Below are positions 18,670 to 29,920 of a DNA stretch of 64,000 bases, in pieces. The stretch covers positions 186,001-250,000 of the forward strand of contig NZ_FRBV01000001.1 in the NCBI RefSeq assembly GCF_900142705.1, given 5' to 3'. This stretch comes from Nitrosospira sp. Nsp11. Lineage in GTDB: Bacteria; Pseudomonadota; Gammaproteobacteria; Burkholderiales; Nitrosomonadaceae. The notes under the pieces are model-generated. The model was not told where the DNA came from, searched no databases, and was given only the letters and a program-made list of their open reading frames with translations. The translations under genes were made by a program, and so were the position numbers. Within the stretch, counting starts at the first letter, position 1. Each line of letters begins with the position of its first letter.

Positions 18670-19152
18670 ATGGATGAGTTCGCTTTTGCCAGAGTGGTCC
18701 ATGTGCTGGGCGTTGTGCTATGGATTGGTGGCGTGGCGATGGTCACTACCGTGCTGATTCCAGCCATGGCACAGATGAGATCGGTATCCGAACGAACCGA
18801 GTTTTTTGCGCGTATCGAAGGCCGCTTTGCACCTCAGGCTCGCTTCGTCACGGTGCTCGTGGGTTTGAGCGGATTCTACATGGTGCATTTTCTGAATGCA
18901 TGGAACCGTTTTGCCGAATTGGGCTTCTGGTGGATGCATGCCATGGTCCTGGTCTGGCTAATCTTTACTTTGATGTTGTTTGTGGTGGAACCGCTGGTAT
19001 TGCGGAAACGGACCCCGAAAACAGCGCAACACGACGCCGAAAAGACTTTTCACCGGATGCGGCGCATGCATTGGATATTGCTTGGTTTAAGCCTTATTAC
19101 TATTGCCGGAGCGGTGGCGGGCAGCCACGGCTGGATGTTGAGCGGAGAGTGA
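18670..19152 (+). CDS. CopD-like four-helix integral membrane protein
   Basis: A 160-residue inner-membrane protein with four hydrophobic segments: VVHVLGVVLWIGGVAMVTTV, FVTVLVGLSGFYMVHFL, WWMHAMVLVWLIFTLMLFVV and WILLGLSLITIAGAVAG. His residues sit in the first and third, and the pattern resembles the CopD/DUF2269 group of putative copper- or haem-associated membrane proteins. ATG 18670 is preferred over an in-frame start 24 codons upstream because a GGGGGA site precedes it and the extension is unlike the family. It is followed at 2 bp by a SirB-like gene and is certainly co-transcribed. Confidence 0.75.
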   Translation: MDEFAFARVVHVLGVVLWIGGVAMVTTVLIPAMAQMRSVSERTEFFARIEGRFAPQARFVTVLVGLSGFYMVHFLNAWNRFAELGFWWMHAMVLVWLIFTLMLFVVEPLVLRKRTPKTAQHDAEKTFHRMRRMHWILLGLSLITIAGAVAGSHGWMLSGE

Positions 19153-19154
19153 GC

Positions 19155-19547
19155 ATGAGTTACGCAACATTGAAAATGATTCATGTCACCAGCGTGATAA
19201 TCAGCTACCTGTTGTTTTCGTTGCGCAGCATATGGAAAATGCGTGAATCGTCCGCTTTGCAGCGGCGCTGGGTAAAAGTTACACCGCACGTGGTGGATAC
19301 CATACTGCTGACGAGTGCCATCGTGCTGGCCATCAGGATTCACCAGGATCCGATACATGATTCATGGCTCAGCGCCAAAGTCATCGGTCTGCTGGCTTAT
19401 ATCGGCCTGGGGATGATGGCGCTGAAATTCGGCAAAACCCGTAAAGCAAGAATGTATGCGTGGATCGCGGCTCAGTTGACCTTTCTTTATATCGTACTGG
19501 TCGCCCTGACTAAAAATCCGGCAGTACTTTCCTTTGCGTCCTCGTAA
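19155..19547 (+). CDS. SirB family membrane protein
   Basis: A 130-residue membrane protein starting MSYATLKMIHVTSVIISYLLF, with four hydrophobic helices and the SirB signature of His residues in helix 1 plus TPHVVDTILLTSAIVLAI. SirB2-like proteins are widespread, with no firm biochemical role. The start ATG lies 2 bp after the stop of the CopD-like gene, with GGAGAG overlapping that stop. The frame is open further upstream, but that part overlaps the CopD-like gene and is not coding. Confidence 0.85.
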   Translation: MSYATLKMIHVTSVIISYLLFSLRSIWKMRESSALQRRWVKVTPHVVDTILLTSAIVLAIRIHQDPIHDSWLSAKVIGLLAYIGLGMMALKFGKTRKARMYAWIAAQLTFLYIVLVALTKNPAVLSFASS

Positions 19548-19709
19548 ACGGACAAGCCTGCAATTTGACGACCTCCCGCCTCACTTCCCTGAAAAATACT
19601 TCAAAATGTGCCCTAGCATTCCCAGCGTTCGCTTCTACCGCATTGCTTCACGTAATACCTTATAATTGCATATGTTCGTCTTAACTCTCTTTTTCAAAAT
19701 TCTTCTTAC

Positions 19710-22040
19710 ATGCTAGCACGTTGGTGGGTTTACCTGCTCGCCGCATTTTTAGCGCTAGGTCTTATTGGAGTCTTGCTAGCCGGCTTTGCCGCGCTGGTTA
19801 CCATTCCCACATTGCCCTCGCTTGAAGCGCTGACCGATTACCGTCCGAAAATCCCTTTACGGGTTTACAGCGCTGAAGGTCTCCTGATCGGGGAATTCGG
19901 CGAAGAGCGCCGCGAGGTGGTGAAAATCAGCTCGGTCCCGGCGCGCCTGAAACAGGCGATTCTGGCCGCTGAGGACGACCGCTTTTATCAGCATGGCGGA
20001 GTGGATTATCCCGGCATATTGCGGGCTGCCTATTCGAATTTCACTTCCGGCGGTGCGCGGCAAGGGGCCAGCACCATTACCATGCAAGTCGCTCGTAATT
20101 TTTTCCTGACCAAGGAAAAAACACTCACTCGGAAATTCAGCGAGGCTTTGCTGGCGTTTAAAATTGAGCACAGCCTGAGCAAAGACGAGATTCTTGAACT
20201 TTACTTCAATCAGATATATCTCGGGCAGCGCGCTTATGGCTTTGCTGCCGCGTCGCAGGTCTATTTCGGCAAGAACCTGGACAAGATCAACCTCGCAGAA
20301 GCCGCAATGCTCGCGGGATTGCCCAAGGCGCCTTCACGCTTTAACCCGGTAGTCAATCCCAAGCGCGCGAAGATGCGGCAACTTTATGTCCTCCGGCGCA
20401 TGCACGAACTCGGCTATATTTCCAGTCCCGCGTTCAAAGAAGCGGAAAAACAACCGTTGCAGGTCAAGCGCGAATCGCAGGAATTTGCAATGCACGCAGG
20501 CTTTGTAGCAGAAATGGCACGTCAGGCGGTATATGAGCGCCATCATGAAGACACCTATACTAAAGGCTTCAAAGTCTATACCACGATACGACGGCTGGAT
20601 CAGGACGCAGCCTACAAGGCGGTGCGGCAAGCCGTGATGGATTATGACAGCCGACATGGTTATCGCGGCCCTGAAGCATTTATCAATTTGGCGCAAGCCG
20701 ACCTGGATCGCGAAGAGATTCTGGAAGATGCGTTACAGGAAGTGGCCGACAGTGACGATATCCAGGCTGCCGTAGTGCTGGCCGCCAGCACGAAATCGGT
20801 CAAGGCATACCGAAGGGGCGGCGAAATCATTGAGATCACCGGTGATGGTCTCAAGTTCGCCCAGAAATCCCTTTCCAGCAACAGCAAGGCGGGCTCTGGC
20901 CAGCAATATATTCGTCCGGGCTCGCTAATCCGGATACGGAAGAACGAAAAAGACGTGTGGCATATCGTGCAACTTCCTCAGGTCGAGGCCTCGCTGGTTG
21001 CAATAAACTCGCATGATGGGGCAATTCGCGCGATCGTAGGCGGGTTCGACTTCAACCGAAGTCAGTTTAACCACGTCATACAGGCGTGGCGCCAACCGGG
21101 CTCCAGTTTCAAACCGTTCATTTATTCCGCATCTCTGGAAAAAGGCTTTACGCCAGCCACCGTCATCAATGACGCGCCACTCTCCTTTACCGCCGAGGAA
21201 ACAGGAAGCGATCAGTGGGACCCACGAAATTTCGAGGATACTTATGAGGGGCCGGTACGCATGCGTGAAGCGCTTGCCAAATCCAAAAATCTGGTTTCCA
21301 TTCGCATTCTTCAGGCAATTGACGTTCAATACGCGCAGGATTATGTTGCCCGCTTCGGCTTCGACCCCAAGCTGCACCCCGCCTACCTGCCGATGGCATT
21401 GGGCGCCGGTTCGGTGACTCCGATACAGATGGCGGTGGGTTATGCCGCGTTCGCCAACGGGGGCTTTCTCGTAACACCCTATTTCATCCAGCGCATCGAG
21501 GATGAGAAAGGCAATATACTGGAGCAGCCAAAACCTGTACTGGCGGGGGAAAGCGCCAAGCAAATCATAGACCCGCGCAACGCCTTTCTTATGACCAGCA
21601 TGATGCGGGATGTGGTGCAGCGGGGAACCGCGACTAGAGCAAAACAACTAGGCCGTGCCGATCTGGCTGGGAAAACCGGCACTACCAGCAATTATGTCGA
21701 TGCATGGTTTTGTGGCTACCAGGCCGATCTGGTCGCTATTGCCTGGATCGGCTTTGATAACCCGAAATCATTGGGAAACAACGAAACCGGGGGCCGGGCT
21801 GCCCTGCCGATGTGGATGAGCTATATGAGCAAGGCATTGAAGGGCGTCCCGACAGCGGCTTATACGCCTCCTGCCGGCATCACCACAGCGAAAATCAACC
21901 CCGAAACCGGTTTGAGGGAAGCCCACGGCGCCATGACCGAATATTTCCTGGAGGAGCAACTACCGCCCGAAGCAGACAACAAGGTGGATGAAGCTATAAA
22001 ATCGGTGGAGGACGTGATAAAGGAGTTTTTGTCACCGTGA
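19710..22040 (+). CDS. mrcA: Penicillin-binding protein 1A (bifunctional peptidoglycan synthase)
   Basis: Inner-membrane glycosyltransferase and transpeptidase, 776 residues. Parts in order: a membrane anchor (residues 5-32); the GT51 domain with catalytic ILAAEDDRFYQHGGVDY, RQGASTITMQVARNFFL and LELYFNQIYLG; an OB-like insert; and the transpeptidase domain with nucleophile S465 (SSFK), SKN and KTGT (K655-T658). The C terminus is short and acidic. In many betaproteobacteria this gene is divergent from pilMNOPQ; here the upstream neighbour is the SirB-like gene instead. Confidence 0.97.
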   Translation: MLARWWVYLLAAFLALGLIGVLLAGFAALVTIPTLPSLEALTDYRPKIPLRVYSAEGLLIGEFGEERREVVKISSVPARLKQAILAAEDDRFYQHGGVDYPGILRAAYSNFTSGGARQGASTITMQVARNFFLTKEKTLTRKFSEALLAFKIEHSLSKDEILELYFNQIYLGQRAYGFAAASQVYFGKNLDKINLAEAAMLAGLPKAPSRFNPVVNPKRAKMRQLYVLRRMHELGYISSPAFKEAEKQPLQVKRESQEFAMHAGFVAEMARQAVYERHHEDTYTKGFKVYTTIRRLDQDAAYKAVRQAVMDYDSRHGYRGPEAFINLAQADLDREEILEDALQEVADSDDIQAAVVLAASTKSVKAYRRGGEIIEITGDGLKFAQKSLSSNSKAGSGQQYIRPGSLIRIRKNEKDVWHIVQLPQVEASLVAINSHDGAIRAIVGGFDFNRSQFNHVIQAWRQPGSSFKPFIYSASLEKGFTPATVINDAPLSFTAEETGSDQWDPRNFEDTYEGPVRMREALAKSKNLVSIRILQAIDVQYAQDYVARFGFDPKLHPAYLPMALGAGSVTPIQMAVGYAAFANGGFLVTPYFIQRIEDEKGNILEQPKPVLAGESAKQIIDPRNAFLMTSMMRDVVQRGTATRAKQLGRADLAGKTGTTSNYVDAWFCGYQADLVAIAWIGFDNPKSLGNNETGGRAALPMWMSYMSKALKGVPTAAYTPPAGITTAKINPETGLREAHGAMTEYFLEEQLPPEADNKVDEAIKSVEDVIKEFLSP

Positions 22041-22094
22041 TTTTTGTCATCGTGAAATGATGAGGCCCATACCTCACGCCAACCCAAGAAATAG

Positions 22095-22165
22095 GTAGGT
22101 CGGGCTCCGCCCGACAACCAAAGAAAGACAATCAAAGAAACGATGTCGGGCAGAGCCCGACCTAC
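22095..22165. repeat. Dispersed double-hairpin (BIME-like) repeat, copy 1
   Basis: Two 21 bp arms starting GTAGGTCGGGCTC in inverted orientation, 29 bp apart, matching at 20 of 21 positions. Each arm is itself a hairpin (GTCGGGC, 3 nt, GCCCGAC). It lies between the convergent stops of mrcA and hemB. The same arms recur at 60217-60272. Typical of REP/BIME elements that stabilise or end transcripts. Confidence 0.9.
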
Positions 22166-22182
22166 TATCACTCCTCGATACT

Positions 22183-23190
<1,008 letters not shown>

Positions 23191-23270
23191 CTACCTAAAA
23201 AAGAAAATTGATAAAAAATGAAAAACCGGGAACTTGTACTCGAATTCTGTATCTTACTTACAGACGTTGC

Positions 23271-24005
23271 TTAATTGTCTCCCGCTTTTCCTCCCTGAGC
23301 GGGTACCTTAATCCCTATTAAGGTATGTTTGCCCCCGGTTTTATTCCCCTTTAACCGGGGGTTTTTTATTTTTGGCTTTGAGACGGCTTTTGGTTCCTGG
23401 ATCAAATCGGCTTCCAATCCCAACCATGTGCCAAGCAAGGCCGTAGCGTCTTTCACCCCTTCCCTGGTTTTACTGGAAAACAGCTGTACGCTGCATTGCG
23501 GATAAGCTTCACGTAAATAAGCCAGCACCTCTTTGAGTATTTTCTCCGCATGCTGCCTGGTCAGCTTATCCGATTTGGTGAGCAGTACATGCACCGGTTT
23601 TCCTGTTGACGCGAACCAGGCCAGCATCTGGCGATCAAGTGGCGTCAACGGGTGCCGCACATCCATGATAAGCACCATTCCACAGAGCGATTCCCGCGTC
23701 TGGAGGTAGGTGCTGAGCAGGTGCTCCCAATGTCGTCGCACATCAATGGGTACTTTGGCATAACCATATCCTGGAAGGTCTACCAGAAAACGGCCGCCTC
23801 CCAGCTGAAAAAAATTCAAATGCTGAGTGCGTCCGGGCGTTTTGCTGACGAAAGCAAGGCGGCCACGAGTAGCCAGCGCGTTGATTGCGCTGGACTTTCC
23901 CGCATTCGACCGCCCGGCAAAGGCTATCTCCACCCCGTCAGGCGCCGGCAAACAGCTCAGCTGATTAACAGTGGTATAAAACGTTGCATGCTGAAAAACG
24001 GACAT
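23271..24005 (-). CDS. engB: Ribosome biogenesis GTPase EngB (YsxC/YihA)
   Basis: GTPase needed for 50S assembly. The 244-residue protein has the Walker A loop [16 protein letters not shown] (residues 29-44), G2 [12 protein letters not shown]3 DLPGYG and G4 LLTKSDKL. The last ~40 residues are a Lys/Gly-rich tail that goes beyond the usual ~200-residue length, and their DNA contains two perfect hairpins (listed separately). It is followed by hemB 83 bp downstream, a common betaproteobacterial pair. Confidence 0.95.
   Translation of the reverse strand: MSVFQHATFYTTVNQLSCLPAPDGVEIAFAGRSNAGKSSAINALATRGRLAFVSKTPGRTQHLNFFQLGGGRFLVDLPGYGYAKVPIDVRRHWEHLLSTYLQTRESLCGMVLIMDVRHPLTPLDRQMLAWFASTGKPVHVLLTKSDKLTRQHAEKILKEVLAYLREAYPQCSVQLFSSKTREGVKDATALLGTWLGLEADLIQEPKAVSKPKIKNPRLKGNKTGGKHTLIGIKVPAQGGKAGDN
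23304..23325. repeat. Perfect hairpin inside the 3' end of engB
   Basis: TACCTTAAT, a 4 nt loop, then ATTAAGGTA: nine perfect base pairs inside codons for the EngB basic tail. It lies 7 bp from a second, GC-rich hairpin. Purpose unknown. Confidence 0.7.
23332..23370 (+). terminator. Intrinsic-terminator-like hairpin, plus strand, within engB
   Basis: On the plus strand CCCCCGGTT pairs perfectly with AACCGGGGG across a 12 nt loop and is followed by TTTTTTATTTTT. Its form is that of a strong intrinsic terminator, but it lies antisense inside the engB coding region, so it would stop antisense transcription. In the sense engB mRNA it still forms a stable stem. Confidence 0.6.
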
Positions 24006-24157
24006 ATTTCAACCAAAAGAGTAAACGCAGACAGCTAAAAACAAAATTTCCAAATGGCTTCCAAATAAGTCTCCAAGGATACGAACGGACCGACAAATCG
24101 CACGAAGGGAGGAGACCTATTCAGAGGCTTCCAACTTGCTGCGGATGAGAGCTGAGT

Positions 24158-24919
24158 TTACAGCGGTGCTTTCGGGTTCTCCTGGGCGATCGCCAGCAGA
24201 CCTTGCAATACCAGATTATCCATCACTTTGGCATTGACGTTAAGTTGCGGCAGCAACCGCTGTGCCGAGCCCCCGCTTAAAATACAGTCAGGCACGCGAC
24301 CCAGCGTGCCTGCAAGCGTCACGGCCATCCGTTCGATGGCGCCAGCAATTGCATGCATCGTGCCGCTGCATATGGCGTCTGCAGTGCTGTCGGGGTAATC
24401 GCAAAATTTCCCCTCCCCGGATGTCAGGGATACGATATTCCTCATCAGTATTTGCTGCATCAGATCAATACCCGGAGTAATAATGCCGCCAAGAAATTCA
24501 CCCGTATCAGTAAGGGCGTCAACAGTCATTGCGGTCCCGGCATCCACTACCAGGCATCCTTGCCGTTCCGATTCCCATGCACCAATCAGCGCCGCCCACC
24601 GATCACTGCCGAGTTGGGCAGGATCCGCATAGTAGTTGCGCACACCGCACTGGTAAGCAACCGCATGGATCCATTCCGGCTGAATTTTCCATCTAACAAA
24701 TAGCTCGGACAGATCACTCCTGGCCTGTGCGTCGGCAACATTGGACACCATGATACGCGAAGGTTCCTCCAGAACCTCCCATTCTCGCTCTAGCAAACCC
24801 TTTTTTCCTTGCGCCACGACTCCTTGTTTCAGCGGGTTGCCTCCATCGTACAGCCCCCACTTGATATGAGTGTTGCCGGAATCAACTGCCAGCAAAAGTG
24901 GTTTCAGGCTATTCGGCAT
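24158..24919 (-). CDS. coaX: Type III pantothenate kinase CoaX
   Basis: First step of coenzyme A synthesis (pantothenate to 4'-phosphopantothenate). The 253 residues show the ASKHA-fold motifs LAVDSGNTHIKWGLYD at the start, VVDAGTAMTVDALTDTGEFLGG with the catalytic Asp, and ILSGGSAQRLLP. The coding region overlaps the 3' end of birA by 16 bp, so the two are translationally linked; birA-coaX is a standing pair in betaproteobacteria. Confidence 0.95.
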   Translation of the reverse strand: MPNSLKPLLLAVDSGNTHIKWGLYDGGNPLKQGVVAQGKKGLLEREWEVLEEPSRIMVSNVADAQARSDLSELFVRWKIQPEWIHAVAYQCGVRNYYADPAQLGSDRWAALIGAWESERQGCLVVDAGTAMTVDALTDTGEFLGGIITPGIDLMQQILMRNIVSLTSGEGKFCDYPDSTADAICSGTMHAIAGAIERMAVTLAGTLGRVPDCILSGGSAQRLLPQLNVNAKVMDNLVLQGLLAIAQENPKAPL

Positions 24920-25893
24920 AGCGTAATCTCGCCACCGCTGTAGCTACGAATACCCGCTGAAGTTTGCAGCAGCAACGATCCGTCATCCGCCACGCCATGT
25001 ACAGTGCCCTCCTGACTTGAGCCGTCGGGAAAGCGAAGACTGACCGCCTTATTTTCACAAAAATGGTGGCTCATCCATTCTTCCTTGAATGGCGCAAAAC
25101 CTCGACGCTCAAACTCTCTCAACGCAGCGGTGAGATCGATCAATAGCGCAGCCAATAATTCATTGCGGTCAGGCATTTTACCGGTAATCGAATACACGTC
25201 CGTCACACCCTGGTCTATACGCGCCTGTATATTATCCGACAGTTTCAGGTTTACGCCCACGCCAATGACGGCAGCGGATGGACCCAGCATATCGCCGTGC
25301 AATTCGATGAGTATGCCTGCAAGCTTGCACAGGTTGTACATGACGTCGTTGGGCCACTTGAGTACCGCGTCCTTGATTCCCGCGGACTCGAGCGTGCGTA
25401 TGATCGCCACTCCAATCGCGAGACTTAGGCCGGACAGGAAGCTCGCACCCTGCTGAAATTGCCAGGACATCGAAAAAGCAAGGCTGCCGCCCAAGCCCGA
25501 ATGCCATTGCCGTCCACGGCGTCCACGTCCGCTGGTTTGCAATTCTGCCGCAACCACATGAATACCCGCTCTGCCGCGATTTATTCCCCTCGAAGCCTCA
25601 TGGAGCAAAAAAGTGTTGGTTGAGTCGATGCTATCCATCACTTCAAGGTGGAAATTGTTCGCGTCGCGGCCGAGATGCTTCAGAATCACCTCCCGTTCCA
25701 TCCATTGCACCGGATCGAGCAGACGGTAGCCACGGCCGTGAATCCTGTGTACTGTCAGACCGGCTTCATCCACATCTCGTAGCGCGTTGGACACGCTGGC
25801 CCGCGAAACACCCAAGGTTTGTGCAATGGTAGCGCCCGAATGGAATTCATTATCGCTCAACAGGCGCAGAATGGAAAAAGTGAGCGGCTTCAT
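24904..25893 (-). CDS. birA: Biotin-[acetyl-CoA-carboxylase] ligase BirA
   Basis: Attaches biotin to the carboxylase carrier protein. The 329 residues hold an N-terminal winged helix (about 1-62: ATIAQTLGVSRASVSNALRD), then the ligase domain with TSGRGRRGRQWHSG (biotinyl-AMP loop) and VLKWPNDVMYN, and a small C-terminal SH3-like domain. The HTH suggests it can also act as a repressor, as in E. coli. No classical biotin operator was seen nearby. Divergent from glnS. Confidence 0.95.
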   Translation of the reverse strand: MKPLTFSILRLLSDNEFHSGATIAQTLGVSRASVSNALRDVDEAGLTVHRIHGRGYRLLDPVQWMEREVILKHLGRDANNFHLEVMDSIDSTNTFLLHEASRGINRGRAGIHVVAAELQTSGRGRRGRQWHSGLGGSLAFSMSWQFQQGASFLSGLSLAIGVAIIRTLESAGIKDAVLKWPNDVMYNLCKLAGILIELHGDMLGPSAAVIGVGVNLKLSDNIQARIDQGVTDVYSITGKMPDRNELLAALLIDLTAALREFERRGFAPFKEEWMSHHFCENKAVSLRFPDGSSQEGTVHGVADDGSLLLQTSAGIRSYSGGEITLCRIA

Positions 25894-25970
25894 ATTAATT
25901 AGTGTAGTGCAAATCTTTCCAGCCTGCGCTACAGCTTGTGCATTAATCGCGTGAAGGTTTTTTATCCGAT

Positions 25971-25999
25971 TTAGCGTAATGCGCTAATCTCTCTATAAT
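25971..25999 (+). promoter_or_regulatory. Candidate glnS promoter with overlapping dyad
   Basis: A consensus TATAAT lies at 25994-25999, 23 bp before the glnS ATG. At 17 bp spacing the -35 position reads TTAGCG, a poor match. That hexamer is the left half of a dyad, TTAGCG-TAATG-CGCTAA (25971-25987), so a repressor or activator site overlapping the -35 region is possible. Confidence 0.35.
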
Positions 26000-26021
26000 A
26001 GGTGAACCGGCGCCAAGCATA

Positions 26022-27749
26022 ATGAATGACACGAGAGAGGCTAATTTGAAAGATAACCCTGCAACCGGTCCCGCCGCGCTGCCCGTTTCCAACTTCATCC
26101 GTAATATCATCGAAGAAGATAACAGGACAGGCAAATGGAACGGACGCGTAGAAACGCGTTTTCCGCCCGAACCGAATGGCTACCTGCACATCGGCCATGC
26201 CAAAAGCATCTGCCTCAACTTTGGCCTTGCCCGTGATTATAACGGTATATGTCACTTGCGTTTTGACGACACCAATCCCGAAAAAGAGGAGCAGGAATAT
26301 GTCGATTCGATACTCGATTCAGTTAAATGGCTGGGCTTCAGCTGGGACAGGCACCTCCATTACGCTTCGGACTATTTCGATAAGCTTTACGAGTTTGCCG
26401 AGCACCTTATCAAGCGGGGCAAAGCATATGTAGACAGCCTCACTGCCGAGGAAATCCGCGCGTTACGCGGAACACTGACCGAGGCGGGCGAGAATAGCCC
26501 TTATCGCGAACGCGTCATTGAAGAAAACCTTGACTTGTTTCGACGGATGAAAGCGGGAGAGTTTGCAGACGGGACGCATGTTTTGCGCGCCAAAATCGAC
26601 ATGACATCTCCCAACATCAACCTGCGCGATCCTGTCATATATCGTATCCGTCATGTTCATCATCATCGCACCGGCGATAAATGGTGTATTTACCCGATGT
26701 ACGATTACACGCATTGCCTTTCAGATGCGCTGGAAAAAATTACTCACTCGCTTTGCACGCTGGAATTCGAAGATCACCGTCCGCTCTATGATTGGGTATT
26801 GGATCAATTGGCGGATATCGTCCCCTGCCACCCGCAGCAAATCGAATTTGCGCGGTTGAATCTCACCTATACCGTTATGAGCAAGCGCAAGCTGATCGAA
26901 CTGGTTGAGGGGGGCGTCGTCGATGGTTGGGATGACCCACGCATGAATACGCTGGCGGGGGTACGACGCCGGGGCTACACGCCAGAATCCATTCGACTTT
27001 TTGCCGAGCGCATCGGCGTCAGCAAGGCCGATTCATGGATAGAGCTGGGTATGCTGGAAGACTGCCTTCGCGAAGACCTGAATGAACGTGCTCACCGGCG
27101 ACTCGCTGTCCTGAAACCGCTAAAGGTCGTTATCGATAATTATCCGGAAAATAGCGAGGAGGATTGCATGGCGCCCAACCATCCGCAGAAGCCGGAGTGG
27201 GGAAACCGCGTTTTGCCTTTGTCAAAAATCATCTATATCGAGCGCAGCGACTTCATGGAAACACCGTCGAAGGGCTACTTCCGTCTCTTTCCCGGTGCGG
27301 AAGTGCGGCTGCGTTATGCTTATATCGTAAAATGCGTGAATGTCGTGAAAGACGCCGCCGGAGAAATTATGGAAATTCACTGCACCTATGATCCCGACAC
27401 CAGGAGCGGCACAGCAGGCGCGGACAAGCGCAAAGTCAAGGGCAACATACACTGGCTTTCGGCAAACCATGCGCGGCAGGCCGAAGTACGAATTTATGAC
27501 CGTCTGTTTTCCCATGCTCATCCTGATGCGGGAGGACAGAATTACAAAACTTTTCTGAATTCCAATTCAAAGAAAATTATCACTGCCTATGTAGAACCGG
27601 CACTCGATCAGGCTCAACCGGAAGACCGCTTTCAATTCGAACGCCACGGTTACTTCATCGCCGACCGTGAGAGTACGAAACCGGGAAAACCGGTGTTCAA
27701 TCGAGCGGTAACACTGCGGGATTCATGGAGCAAGCCAGCTAAGGCCTGA
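26022..27749 (+). CDS. glnS: Glutaminyl-tRNA synthetase
   Basis: Class I aminoacyl-tRNA synthetase, 575 residues. It has the HIGH motif in [20 protein letters not shown], the KMSKS counterpart in [12 protein letters not shown], and the anticodon-binding beta-barrels in the C-terminal half (ending with a strand reading [19 protein letters not shown]). Its length fits the proteobacterial enzyme. Divergent from birA; trxA follows 310 bp later. Confidence 0.97.
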   Translation: MNDTREANLKDNPATGPAALPVSNFIRNIIEEDNRTGKWNGRVETRFPPEPNGYLHIGHAKSICLNFGLARDYNGICHLRFDDTNPEKEEQEYVDSILDSVKWLGFSWDRHLHYASDYFDKLYEFAEHLIKRGKAYVDSLTAEEIRALRGTLTEAGENSPYRERVIEENLDLFRRMKAGEFADGTHVLRAKIDMTSPNINLRDPVIYRIRHVHHHRTGDKWCIYPMYDYTHCLSDALEKITHSLCTLEFEDHRPLYDWVLDQLADIVPCHPQQIEFARLNLTYTVMSKRKLIELVEGGVVDGWDDPRMNTLAGVRRRGYTPESIRLFAERIGVSKADSWIELGMLEDCLREDLNERAHRRLAVLKPLKVVIDNYPENSEEDCMAPNHPQKPEWGNRVLPLSKIIYIERSDFMETPSKGYFRLFPGAEVRLRYAYIVKCVNVVKDAAGEIMEIHCTYDPDTRSGTAGADKRKVKGNIHWLSANHARQAEVRIYDRLFSHAHPDAGGQNYKTFLNSNSKKIITAYVEPALDQAQPEDRFQFERHGYFIADRESTKPGKPVFNRAVTLRDSWSKPAKA

Positions 27750-28059
27750 AACACGGCGGTTGAAAACACGGCAGGCGCTCATACCGAACTTGTGCGGTTT
27801 CTGCTGTGGTATGATGCGGATTCAGCGTAAACCCGTCTTTCTTGAAAAAGCTGCTTCCCTTTCGTGCATTTTTTCGATAGCATATAAAAAATACAAAAGC
27901 AAAGCATCCGGAAAAGAAGCAATATATAATTTCTGATATTGCCACAGACCCTTGACTGAACTGCAGCTTCTTCATTTTCAGCATTATCGCATCGATGTCG
28001 TTTGATCCTGCCCGCCGTAGTCATTAGCCGCATCTATTTAACTTGAATGAGAAAGTCAC
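27750..28059. other. 310 bp intergenic region before trxA
   Basis: AT-rich, presumably holding the trxA-rho promoter. TTGACT near 27952 is a -35 candidate without a matching -10 at normal spacing. No terminator after glnS and no gene were found. Confidence 0.35.
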
Positions 28060-28386
28060 ATGAGCCAGCATATCCTTTATATTTCCGATGGGACATTTGA
28101 AGCCGAAGTACTGCAATCCGCCGTGCCGGTTCTGGTTGACTACTGGGCGGAGTGGTGCGGACCATGCAAGATGATCGCGCCGATCCTGGATGAGGTAGCC
28201 CAGGAATATGGAGATCGTCTGAAAGTGGCAAAACTGAATATTGACGAAAATCAGGCCACCCCGCCAAAATATGGCATCCGCGGTATTCCCACGCTTATGC
28301 TTTTTAAAAACGGCAATATCGAGGCGACCAAGGTTGGCGCGCTATCAAAATCCCAGCTTACCGCTTTTATTGACAGCCATATCTAA
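28060..28386 (+). CDS. trxA: Thioredoxin 1
   Basis: Cytoplasmic disulfide reductase of 108 residues, with the redox site [13 protein letters not shown] (C33, C36), the conserved Asp in LVDYW, and the cis-proline loop [15 protein letters not shown]. Lies 142 bp upstream of rho, a widely kept order. Confidence 0.97.
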   Translation: MSQHILYISDGTFEAEVLQSAVPVLVDYWAEWCGPCKMIAPILDEVAQEYGDRLKVAKLNIDENQATPPKYGIRGIPTLMLFKNGNIEATKVGALSKSQLTAFIDSHI

Positions 28387-28528
28387 AATCGCTAATCTTG
28401 TAAAGAACCGCCTCCCCAAGCGGAATCCTATTCGATCTACCGCTTCTAATTCTCGCTCTGCCCCATCAGTTTTTTCCAACGCGTCCTGACGCTTTACGTC
28501 CCTGTTCTTCACCCACGAGTTCCACTCA

Positions 28529-29788
28529 ATGCACTTATCCGACCTTAAGAACTTCCACGTCACCGAACTGGTAGAAATGGCCATCGCCAATGAAATTGAC
28601 GGCGCCAACCGGCTGCGAAAACAGGACTTGATTTTCGCCTTACTAAAAAACCAGGCACGCAAGGGGGAAAGCATTTACGGCGAAGGCACCCTGGAAGTGC
28701 TTCAGGACGGCTTTGGCTTCCTGCGATCTCCAGATACCTCATATCTGGCTGGACCCGATGATATTTATGTCTCCCCCAGCCAGATAAGGCGCTTCAACCT
28801 GCACACCGGGGATTCCATAGAAGGCGAAATTCGCACTCCCAAGGATGGCGAACGCTACTTTGCCCTGGTTAAGGTGGATAAGGTCAACAGCGAACCGCCA
28901 GAAAATTCCAAGCACAAGATTCTGTTTGAAAATCTCACCCCGCTATTTCCCACCGAGCGATTACTGCTCGAACGTGACATCAAAGCCGAGGAAAACGTTA
29001 CCAGCCGCATCATCGATCTCATTGCCCCCATCGGCAAAGGCCAGCGCGGTCTGCTGGTAGCGAGCCCCAAGTCGGGGAAAACGGTCATGCTTCAGCATAT
29101 CGCCCATGCGATAGCGGCCAATCACCCCGACGTCATTCTGATGGTATTGTTGATAGACGAGCGTCCCGAGGAAGTAACCGAGATGATCCGCTCCGTCAGG
29201 GGTGAGGTAGTCTCCTCCACTTTCGACGAGCCTGCGGTACGTCACGTGCAAGTGGCCGACATGGTGATCGAAAAAGCAAAGCGGTTGGTCGAGCACAAGA
29301 AAGATGTCGTGATACTGCTGGACTCCATCACGCGACTGGCCCGCGCTTACAATACCGTGGTTCCTGCTTCCGGCAAGGTATTGACCGGTGGCGTCGATGC
29401 CAATGCACTGCAACGCCCCAAGCGTTTCTTTGGGGCCGCACGCAACATCGAAGAAGGGGGCTCCCTTACCATCATCGCCACCGCCCTGGTGGATACGGGC
29501 TCGCGCATGGACGATGTGATTTATGAGGAATTCAAGGGTACCGGCAACATGGAGATCCACCTTGATCGGCGCATGGCGGAAAAACGCACCTACCCCGCCA
29601 TCAACGTGAACCGCTCCGGCACCCGCAAGGAAGAATTGCTCATCAAACCGGATGTATTACAGAAAATCTGGGTGCTGCGCAAATTGCTCTACCCGATGGA
29701 CGACATGGAAGCAATGGAATTCTTGCTCGACAAGATCAAGGCCACGAAAAATAACGCGGATTTCTTCGATTCCATGCGCCGGGTATAG
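28529..29788 (+). CDS. rho: Transcription termination factor Rho
   Basis: Hexameric RNA-dependent ATPase, 419 residues. Parts: the N-terminal helical domain ([18 protein letters not shown]); the RNA-binding cold-shock-like fold ([20 protein letters not shown], with [15 protein letters not shown]); the Walker A region [18 protein letters not shown]; Walker [17 protein letters not shown]; and the Q/R-loop region. Length and motifs are standard. It is followed by rpmE, which ends with an intrinsic terminator. Confidence 0.98.
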   Translation: MHLSDLKNFHVTELVEMAIANEIDGANRLRKQDLIFALLKNQARKGESIYGEGTLEVLQDGFGFLRSPDTSYLAGPDDIYVSPSQIRRFNLHTGDSIEGEIRTPKDGERYFALVKVDKVNSEPPENSKHKILFENLTPLFPTERLLLERDIKAEENVTSRIIDLIAPIGKGQRGLLVASPKSGKTVMLQHIAHAIAANHPDVILMVLLIDERPEEVTEMIRSVRGEVVSSTFDEPAVRHVQVADMVIEKAKRLVEHKKDVVILLDSITRLARAYNTVVPASGKVLTGGVDANALQRPKRFFGAARNIEEGGSLTIIATALVDTGSRMDDVIYEEFKGTGNMEIHLDRRMAEKRTYPAINVNRSGTRKEELLIKPDVLQKIWVLRKLLYPMDDMEAMEFLLDKIKATKNNADFFDSMRRV

Positions 29789-29920
29789 TGTTTCCGGAAC
29801 AAAAACCCCGCCTTAATCGAATACATTGTTGCAACCTCTCCCCGGACTATAAGATAATAAGAGTTTTTCCTGCTCCGCAGCTATCCCCTGCCGATCGGGC
29901 ACAGCTCAAGGACATACGCC

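Noticed and set aside
18720-19154. Upstream extension of the SirB-like gene overlapping the CopD-like gene
   Set aside because: The extension reads through another gene in a different frame; SirB starts cleanly at 19155 with its own ribosome-binding site.
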